Below, in pieces: positions 54,783-64,000 of a stretch of DNA of 64,000 nt (position 1 is its first letter; each line of letters begins with the position of its first letter). Source of the DNA: Oscarella lobularis (taxonomy: Eukaryota; Porifera; Homoscleromorpha; Homosclerophorida; Oscarellidae). The DNA is taken from assembly GCF_947507565.1 (NCBI RefSeq), contig NC_089191.1:558001-622000 (forward strand), written 5' to 3'. Under the pieces are notes generated by a model. That model was not told the DNA's origin. It saw only the letters and a program-made list of their open reading frames with translations, and searched no databases. The translations under genes and the position numbers were made by a program.

Positions 54783-57700
54783 TTTAGGCTCTAAGAATCA
54801 ATGATTAGGCCCTTATTTTATGTTTAGGCTCTAAGAATCAAAGATTAGGCCCTCAATTTATTATTTAGGTGCTAAGAATCAAAGATTAGGCCCTCAATTT
54901 GTTATTTAGGCTCTAAGAATCAAAGATTAGGCCCTCAATTTATTATTTAGGCTCTAAGAATCAAAGATTAGGCCCTCAATTTATTATTTAGGCTCTAAGA
55001 ATCAAAGATTAGGCCCTCAATCTATTATTTAGGTCATAAGAATCAAAGATTAGGCCCTCAATTTATTATTTAGGCTCTAAGAATCAATGATTAGGCCCTT
55101 ATTTTATGTTTAGGCTCTAAGAATCAAAGATTAGGCCCTCAATTTATTATTTAGGTCATAAGAATCAAAGATTAGGCCCTCAATTTATTATTTAGGCTCT
55201 AAGAATCAATGATTAGGCCCTTATTTTATGTTTAGGCTCTAAGAATCAAAGATTAGGCCCTCAATTTATTATTTAGGCTCTAAGAATCAAAGATTATGCC
55301 CTCAATTTATTATTTAGGCTCTAAGAATCAAAGATTAGGCCCTCAATTTATTATTTAGGCTCTAAGAATAAAAGATTAGGCCCTCAATTTATTATTTAGG
55401 CTCTAAGAATCAAAGATTCTGCCCTCAATTTATTATTTAGGCTCTAAGAATCAAAGATTAAGCCCTCAATTTATTACTTTGGCTCTAAGAATCAAAGAAT
55501 AGGCTCTCAATTTATTATTTAGGCTCTAAGAATCAAAGATTAGGCCCTCAATTTATATTTAGGCTCTAAGAATCAAAGATCATGCCCTCAATTTATTATT
55601 TAGGCTCTAAGAATCAAAGATTAGGCCCTCAATTTATTATTTAGGCTCTGAGAATCAAAGATTAGGCCCTCAATTTATTATTTAGGCTCTGAGAATCAAA
55701 GATTAGGCCCTCAATTTATTATTTAGGCTCTAAGAATCAAAGATTAGGCCCTCAATTTATTATTTAGGCTCTAAGAATGAATGTTTAGGCCCCTATTTTA
55801 TATTTAGGTCCTAAGAATCAAAGATTAGGCCCTCAATTTATTATTTAGGCTCTAAGAATCAAAGATTACGCTTTCAATTCATTATTTAGGCTCTAAGAAT
55901 CAAAGATTAGGCCCTCAATTTATTATTTAAGCTCTTAGAATCAAAGATTAGGCCCTCAATTTATTATTTAGGCTCTAAGAATCAAAGATTAGGCCCACAA
56001 TTTATTATTTAGGCTCTAAGAATCAAAGATTAGGCCCTCAATCTATTATTTAGGTCATAAGAATCAAAGATTAGGCCCTCAATTTATTATTTAGGCTCTA
56101 AGAATCAAAGATTAGGCCCTCAATTTATTATTTAGGCTCTAAGAATCAAAGATTATGCCCTCAATTTATTATTTAGGATCTGAGAATCAAATATTAAGCC
56201 CTCAATTTATTATTTAGGCTCTAAGAATCAAAGGTTAGGCCCTCAATTTATTATTTAGGCTCTAAGAATCAAAGATTAGGCTCTCAATTTATTATTTAGG
56301 CTCTAATAATCAAAGATTAGGCCCTCAATTTATTATTTAGGCTCTAAGAATCAAAGATTAGGCCCTCAATTTATTACTTAGGCTCTAAGAATCAAAGATT
56401 AGGCTCTCAATTTATTATTTAGGTGCTAAGAATCAAAGATTAGGCCCTCAATTTATCATTTAGGTCCTAAGAATCAAAGATTAGGCCCTCAATTTATTAT
56501 TTAGGCTCTAAGAATCAAAGATTAGGCCCTCAATTTATTATTTAGGCTCTAAGAATCAAAGATTAGGCCCCCAATTTATATTTAGGCTCTAAGAATCAAA
56601 TATTATGCCCTCAATTTATTATTTAGGCTCTAAGAATCAAAGATTAGGCCCTCAATTTATTACTTAGGCTCTAAGAATCAAAGATTAGGCCCCCAATTTA
56701 TATTTAGCCTCTAAGAATCAAATATTATGCCCTCAATTTATTATTTAGGCTCTAAGAATCAAAGATTAGGCCCTCAATTTATTACCTAGGCTCTAAGAAT
56801 CAAAGATTACGCTTTCAATTCATTATTTAGGCTCTAAGAATCAAAGATTAGGCCCTCAATTTATTATTTAAGCTCTTAGAATCAAAGATTAGGCCCTCAA
56901 TTTATTATTTAGGCTCTAAGAATCAAAGATTAGGCCCACAATTTATTATTTAGGCTCTAAGAATCAAAGATTAGGCCCTCAATCTATTATTTAGGTCATA
57001 AGAATCAAAGATTAGGCCCTCAATTTATTATTTAGGCTCTAAGAATCAAAGATTAGGCCCTCAATTTATTATTTAGGCTCTAAGAATCAAAGATTATGCC
57101 CTCAATTTATTATTTAGGATCTGAGAATCAAATATTAAGCCCTCAATTTATTATTTAGGCTCTAAGAATCAAAGGTTAGGCCCTCAATTTATTATTTAGG
57201 CTCTAAGAATCAAAGATTAGGCTCTCAATTTATTATTTAGGCTCTAATAATCAAAGATTAGGCCCTCAATTTATTATTTAGGCTCTAAGAATCAAAGATT
57301 AGGCCCTCAATTTATTACTTAGGCTCTAAGAATCAAAGATTAGGCTCTCAATTTATTATTTAGGTGCTAAGAATCAAAGATTAGGCCCTCAATTTATCAT
57401 TTAGGTCCTAAGAATCAAAGATTAGGCCCTCAATTTATTATTTAGGCTCTAAGAATCAAAGATTAGGCCCTCAATTTATTATTTAGGCTCTAAGAATCAA
57501 AGATTAGGCCCCCAATTTATATTTAGGCTCTAAGAATCAAATATTATGCCCTCAATTTATTATTTAGGCTCTAAGAATCAAAGATTAGGCCCTCAATTTA
57601 TTACTTAGGCTCTAAGAATCAAAGATTAGGCCCCCAATTTATATTTAGCCTCTAAGAATCAAATATTATGCCCTCAATTTATTATTTAGGCTCTAAGAAT

Positions 57701-60700
57701 CAAAGATTAGGCCCTCAATTTATTACCTAGGCTCTAAGAATCAAAGATTAGGCCCTCAATTTATTATTTAGGCTCTAACAATCGACGATTAGGCCCCTAT
57801 TTTATGTTTAGGCCCTAAGAATCAAAGATTAGGCCCTCAATTTGTTATTTAGGCTCTGAGAATCAAAGATTAGGTCCTCAATTTATTATTTAGGCTCTAA
57901 GAATCAAAGATTAGGCCCTCAATTTATTATTTAGGCTCTAAGAATCAAAGATTAGGCCCTCAATTTATTATTTAGGCTCTAAGAATCAAATATTATGCCC
58001 TCAATTTATTATTTAGGCTCTAAGAATCAAAGATGAGGCCCTCAATCTATTATTTAGGTCATAAGAATCAAAGATTAGGCCCTCAATTTATTATTTAGGT
58101 CCTAAGAATCAAAGATTAGGCCCTCAATTTATTATTTAGGCTCTAAGAATCAAAGATTAGGCCCTCAATTTATCATTTAGGTCCTAAGAATCAAGGATTA
58201 GGCCCTCAATTTATTATTTAGGCTCTAAGAATCAAAGATTAGGCCCTCAATCTATTATTTAGGTCATAAGAATCAAAGATGAGGCCCTCAATTTATTATT
58301 TAGGTCCTAAGAATCAAAGATTAGGCCCTCAATTTATTATTTAGGTCCTAAGAATCAAGGATTAGGCCCTCAATTTATTATTTAGGCTCTAAGAATCAAA
58401 GATTAGGCCCTCAATTTATTATTTAGGCTCTAAGAATCAAAGATTAGGCTCTCAATTTATTATTTAGGCTCTAATAATCAAAGATTAGGCCCTCAATTTA
58501 TTATTTAGGCTCTAAGAATCAAAGATTAGGCCCTCAATTTATTACTTAGGCTCTAAGAATCAAAGATTAGGCTCTCAATTTATTATTTAGGTGCTAAGAA
58601 TCAAAGATTAGGCCCTCAATTTATCATTTAGGTCCTAAGAATCAAAGATTAGGCCCTCAATTTATTATTTAGGCTCTAAGAATCAAAGATTAGGCCCTCA
58701 ATTTATTATTTAGGCTCTAAGAATCAAAGATTAGGCCCCCAATTTATATTTAGGCTCTAAGAATCAAATATTATGCCCTCAATTTATTATTTAGGCTCTA
58801 AGAATCAAAGATTAGGCCCTCAATTTATTACTTAGGCTCTAAGAATCAAAGATTAGGCCCCCAATTTATATTTAGGCTCTAAGAATCAAATATTATGCCC
58901 TCAATTTATTATTTAGGCTCTAAGAATCAAAGATTAGGCCCTCAATTTATTACCTAGGCTCTAAGAATCAAAGATTAGGCCCTCAATTTATTATTTAGGC
59001 TCTAACAATCGACGATTAGGCCCCTATTTTATGTTTAGGCCCTAAGAATCAAAGATTAGGCCCTCAATTTGTTATTTAGGCTCTGAGAATCAAAGATTAG
59101 GTCCTCAATTTATTATTTAGGCTCTAAGAATCAAAGATTAGGCCCTCAATTTATTATTTAGGCTCTAAGAATCAAAGATTAGGCTCTCAATTTATTATTT
59201 AGGCTCTAAGTATCAAATATTATGCCCTCAATTTATTATTTAAGCTCTAAGAATCAAAGATGAGGCCCTCAATCTATTATTTAGGTCATAAGAATCAAAG
59301 ATTAGGCCCTCAATTTTTTATTTAGGTCCTAAGAATCAAAGATTAGGCCCTCAATTTATTATTTAGGCTCTAAGAATCAAAGATTAGGCCCTCAATTTAT
59401 CATTTAGGTCCTAAGAATCAAGGATTAGGCCCTCAATTTATTATTTAGGCTCTAAGAATCAAAGATTAGGCCCTCAATCTATTATTTAGGTCATAAGAAT
59501 CAAAGATGAGGCCCTCAATTTATTATTTAGGTCCTAAGAATCAAAGATTAGGCCCTCAATTTATTATTTAGGCTCTAAGAATCAAAGATTAGGCCCTCAA
59601 TTTATTATTTAGGTCCTAAGAATCAAGGATTAGGCCCTCAATTTATTATTTAGGCTCTTAGAATCAAAGATTAGGCCCTCAATTTATTATTTAGGCTCTA
59701 AGAATCAAAGATTATGCCCTCAATTTATTATTTAGGATCTGAGAATCAAAGATTAAGCCCTCAATTTATTATTTAGGCTCTAAGAATCAAAGGTTAGGCC
59801 CTCAATTTATTATTTAAGCTCTAAGAATCAAAGATTAGGCCCTCAATTTATTATTTACGCTCTAAGAATCAAAGATTAGGCCCTCAATTTATTACTTAGG
59901 CTCTAAGAATCAAAGATTAGGCTCTCAATTTATTATTTAGGTGCTAAGAATCAAAGATTAGGCCCTCAATTTATCATTTAGGTCCTAAGAATCAAGGATT
60001 AGGCCCTCAATTTATTATTTAGGCTCTAAGAATCAAAGATTAGGCCCTCAATTTATTATTTAGGCTCTAAGAATCAAAGATTAGGCTCTCAATTTATTAT
60101 TTAGGCTCTAATAATCAAAGATTAGGCCCTCAATTTATTATTTAGGCTCTAAGAATCAAAGATTAGGCCCTCAATTTATTACTTAGGCTCTAAGAATCAA
60201 AGATTAGGCTCTCAATTTATTATTTAGGTGCTAAGAATCAAAGATTAGGCCCTCAATTTATCATTTAGGTCCTAAGAATCAAAGATTAGGCCCTCAATTT
60301 ATTATTTAGGCTCTAAGAATCAAAGATTAGGCCCTCAATTTATTATTTAGGCTCTAAGAATCAAAGATTAGGCCCCCAATTTATATTTAGGCTCTAAGAA
60401 TCAAATATTATGCCCTCAATTTATTATTTAGGCTCTAAGAATCAAAGATTAGGCCCTCAATTTATTACTTAGGCTCTAAGAATCAAAGATTAGGCCCCCA
60501 ATTTATATTTAGGCTCTAAGAATCAAATATTATGCCCTCAATTTATTATTTAGGCTCTAAGAATCAAAGATTAGGCCCTCAATTTATTACCTAGGCTCTA
60601 AGAATCAAAGATTAGGCCCTCAATTTATTATTTAGGCTCTAACAATCGACGATTAGGCCCCTATTTTATGTTTAGGCCCTAAGAATCAAAGATTAGGCCC

Positions 60701-63700
60701 TCAATTTGTTATTTAGGCTCTGAGAATCAAAGATTAGGTCCTCAATTTATTATTTAGGCTCTAAGAATCAAAGATTAGGCCCTCAATTTATTATTTAGGC
60801 TCTAAGAATCAAAGATTAGGCTCTCAATTTATTATTTAGGCTCTAAGTATCAAATATTATGCCCTCAATTTATTATTTAAGCTCTAAGAATCAAAGATGA
60901 GGCCCTCAATCTATTATTTAGGTCATAAGAATCAAAGATTAGGCCCTCAATTTTTTATTTAGGTCCTAAGAATCAAAGATTAGGCCCTCGATTTATTATT
61001 TAGGCTCTAAGAATCAAAGATTAGGCCCTCAATTTATCATTTAGGTCCTAAGAATCAAGGATTAGGCCCTCAATTTATTATTTAGGCTCTAAGAATCAAA
61101 GATTAGGCCCTCAATCTATTATTTAGGTCATAAGAATCAAAGATGAGGCCCTCAATTTATTATTTAGGTCCTAAGAATCAAAGATTAGGCCCTCAATTTA
61201 TTATTTAGGCTCTAAGAATCAAAGATTAGGCCCTCAATTTATTATTTAGGTCCTAAGAATCAAGGATTAGGCCCTCAATTTATTATTTAGGCTCTTAGAA
61301 TCAAAGATTAGGCCCTCAATTTATTATTTAGGCTCTAAGAATCAAAGATTATGCCCTCAATTTATTATTTAGGATCTGAGAATCAAAGATTAAGCCCTCA
61401 ATTTATTATTTAGGCTCTAAGAATCAAAGGTTAGGCCCTCAATTTATTATTTAAGCTCTAAGAATCAAAGATTAGGCCTTCAATTTATTATTTACGCTCT
61501 AAGAATCAAAGATTAGGCCCTCAATTTATTACTTAGGCTCTAAGAATCAAAGATTAGGCTCTCAATTTATTATTTAAGTGCTAAGAATCAAGGATTAGGC
61601 CCTCAATTTATTAGTTAGGCTCTTAGAATCAAAGTTTAGGCCCTCAATTTATTATTTAGGCTCTAAGAATCAAAGATTAGGCCCTCAATTTATTATTTAG
61701 GTCCTAAGAATCAAAGATTAGGCCCTCAATTTATTATTTAGGCTCTTAGAATCAAAGATTAGGCCCTCAATTTATTATTTAGGCTCTAATAATCAAAGAT
61801 TAGGCCCTCAATTTATTATTTAGGTCCTAAGAATCAAAGATTAGGCCCTCTATTTATTATTTAGGCTCTAAGAATCAAAGATTAGGCCCTCAATTTATTA
61901 TTTAGGTCCTAAGAATCAAGGATTTTTGCCCTCAATTTATTATTTAGGCTCTTAGAATCAAAGATTAGGCCCTCAATTTATTATCTAGGCTCTAAGAGTC
62001 AAAGATTAGGCCCTCAATTTATTATTTACGCTCTAAGAATGAATGTTTAGGCCCCTATTTTATATTTAGGTCCTAAGAATCAAAGATTAGGCCCTCAATT
62101 TATTATTTAGGCTCTAAGAATCAAAGATTAGGCTTTCAATTCATTATTTAGGCTCTAAGAATCAAAGATTAGGCCCTCAATTTATTATTTAAGCTCTTAG
62201 AATCAAAGATTAGGCCCTCAATTTATTATTTAGGCTCTAACAATCGACGATTAGGCCCCTATTTTATGTTTAGGCCCTAAGAATCAAAGATTAGGCCCTC
62301 AATTTGTTATTTAGGCTCTGAGAATCAAAGATTAGGCCCTCAATTTATTATTTAGGCTCTAAGAATCAAAGATTAGGCCCTCAATTTATTATTTAGGCTC
62401 TAAGAATCAAAGATTAGGCCCTCAATTTATTATTTAGGCTCTAAGAATCAAATATTATGCCCTCAATTTATTATTTAGGCTCTAAGAATCAAAGATTAGG
62501 CCCTCAATCTATTATTTAGGCTCTAAGAATCAAAGATTAGGCCCTCAATTTATTATTTAGGCTCTAAGAATGAAAGATTAGTCTCTCAATTTATTATTTA
62601 GGCTCTAAGAATCAAAGACTAGGCCCTCAATTTATTATTTTGGTCCTAAGAATCAAAGATTAGGCCCTCAATTTATTATTTAGGCTCTAACAATCAATGA
62701 TTAGGCCCCTATTTTATGTTTAGGCCCTAAGAATCAAAGTTTAGGCCCTCAATTTGTTATTTAGGTCCTAAGAATCAAAGATTAGGCCCTCAATTTATTA
62801 TTTAGGCTCTAAGAATCAAAGATTAGGCCCTCAATTTATTATTTAGGCTCTAAGAATCAAAGATTCTGCCCTCAATTTATTATTTAGGCTCTAAGAATCA
62901 AAGATTAGGCCCTCAATTTATTATTTAGGTCCTAAGAATCAAAGATTAGGCCCTCTATTTATTATTTAGGCTCTAAGAATCAAAGATTAGGCCCTCAATT
63001 TATTATTTAGGTCCTAAGAATCAAGGATTTTTGCCCTCAATTTATTATTTAGGCTCTTAGAATCAAAGATTAGGCCCTCAATTTATTATTTAGGCTCTAA
63101 GAATCAAAGATTAGGCCCTCAATTTATTATTTAGGCTCTAAGAATGAATGTTTAGGCCCCTATTTTATATTTAGGTCCTAAGAATCAAAGATTAGGCCCT
63201 CAATTTATTATTTAGGCTCTAAGAATCAAAGATTAGGCTTTCAATTCATTATTTAGGCTCTAAGAATCAAAGATTAGGCTTTCAATTTATTATTTAAGCT
63301 CTTAGAATCAAAGATTAGGCCCTCAATTTATTATTTAGGCTCTAAGAATCAAAGATTAGGCCCTCAATTTATTATTTAGGATCTGAGAATCAAAGATTAA
63401 GCCCTCAATTTATTATTTAGGCTCTAAGAATCAAAGATTAGGCCCTCAATTTATTATTTAGCCTCTAAGAATCAAAGATTAGGCCCTCAATTTATTATTT
63501 AGGCTCTAATAATCAAAGATTAGGCCCTCAATTTATTATTTAGGCTCTAAGAATCAAAGATTAGGCCCTCAATTTATTATTTAGGCTCTCAGAATCAAAT
63601 ATTATGCCCTCAATTTATTATTTAGGCTCTAAGAATCAAAGATTAGGCCCTCAATTTATTATTTAGGTCCTAAGAATCAAGGATTAGGCCCTCAATTTAT

Positions 63701-64000
63701 TATTTAGGCTCTTAGAATCAAAGATTAGGCCCTCAATTTATTATTTAGGCTCTAAGAATCAAAGATTAGGCCCTCAATTTATTATTTAGGCTCTAAGAAT
63801 GAATGTTTAGGCCCCTATTTTATATTTAGGTCCTAAGAATCAAAGATTAGGCCCTCAATTTATTATTTAGGCTCTAAGAATCAAAGATTAGGCTTTCAAT
63901 TCATTATTTAGGCTCTAAGAATCAAAGATTAGGCCCTCAATTTATTATTTAAGCTCTTAGAATCAAAGATTAGGCCCTCAATTTGTTATTTAGGCTCTAA
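54783..64000. repeat. 41-bp satellite array in ALDH6A1 intron (at least 9.2 kb, about 225 copies)
   Basis: The unit begins tttaggctctaagaatcaaa and continues gattaggccctcaatttatt plus a final a. Each unit has two ttaggc[c/t]ct half-units of about 20 bp, so it looks like an old dimer. Variants include 39-bp units (ccccaatttatatttagg) and caatcgacgattaggcccct units. The latter recur at about 57779, 59006, 60642 and 62241, and a large block near 55866 repeats at 56806, which shows higher-order blocks of about 0.94-1.6 kb. The array reaches the window end, so its full length is unknown. Confidence 0.97.

Noticed and set aside
54783-64000. CRISPR-like regular repeats
   Set aside because: Units are contiguous with no unique spacers, and the host is eukaryotic; it is a satellite.
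54783-64000. Telomere because of frequent ttaggc
   Set aside because: The hexamer occurs only within a 41-bp unit and is never in uninterrupted tandem; the array lies in an intron.

Overview
This window comes from a compact, intron-rich metazoan genome. Most introns that can be placed are about 45-60 bp (GT-AG, with three GC-AG cases). Neighbouring genes lie tens to a few hundred bases apart on alternating strands. The gene set is animal-type: CDC20, RNF146, POFUT1, DEPTOR, a CISD1/2 protein, Elongin C, a PCMTD SOCS-box methyltransferase, a stathmin-domain protein, and a secreted collagen/fibrinogen protein. An early-branching animal, for example a homoscleromorph-like sponge, fits best. That placement is inference from intron size and gene content, not from a phylogenetic test.

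Layout. 1-1213: the 5' half of a GNL2 (nucleolar GTPase) copy on the minus strand, running off the window edge. 1299-2904: a MATCAP-type tyrosine carboxypeptidase, divergent from CDC20 (3154-4868). 5362-10064: RNF146 and PPP1R21 in tandem on the minus strand. 10141-16739: a long minus-strand gene in which a myristoylated EF-hand module reads into TRAPPC12. Its one large intron holds a 628-bp tandem array with a strong hairpin in every unit. 16802-17471: TMEM14. 17463-19856: an intronless seven-finger C2H2 protein. 20033-20629: a small poly-Asp protein. 20798-22230: a collagen/fibrinogen (ficolin-like) protein. 22744-23784: a two-filamin-repeat protein. 24280-28433: two paralogous ankyrin/coiled-coil genes. 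28655-31286: CISD, Elongin C and PCMTD. 31803-36011: HADHB, with a Tc1/mariner-like MITE in an intron. 36113-37709: DEPTOR. 38021-39483: another ankyrin/coiled-coil protein. 39881-42473: the stathmin-domain protein and POFUT1.

From about 42.5 kb the window becomes repeat-rich. Two copies of a dispersed element, one carrying a nested TIR element, flank a stub of MATCAP. A complete second GNL2 (44659-47392) follows, so the left and right window ends form an inverted duplication. Next is spacer with about 483-bp repeats (47.4-50.1 kb), then a collapsed rDNA orphon (partial 18S, 5.8S and partial 28S with internal deletions), a 30-bp minisatellite, the first exons of ALDH6A1, and at least 9.2 kb of a 41-bp satellite filling an ALDH6A1 intron to the window end.

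The genes do not form one pathway. Three local relationships stand out. Elongin C lies next to a PCMTD protein with a clear BC/Cul5 box. Several head-to-head pairs have very short shared promoters. Repeats are concentrated in introns and at the duplication breakpoint. I found no CRISPR, no intact transposase or reverse transcriptase, and no viral gene. The strongest candidates for new biology are the EF-hand-TRAPPC12 fusion, the hairpin array whose last copy has an inverted loop, and the inverted GNL2 duplication.
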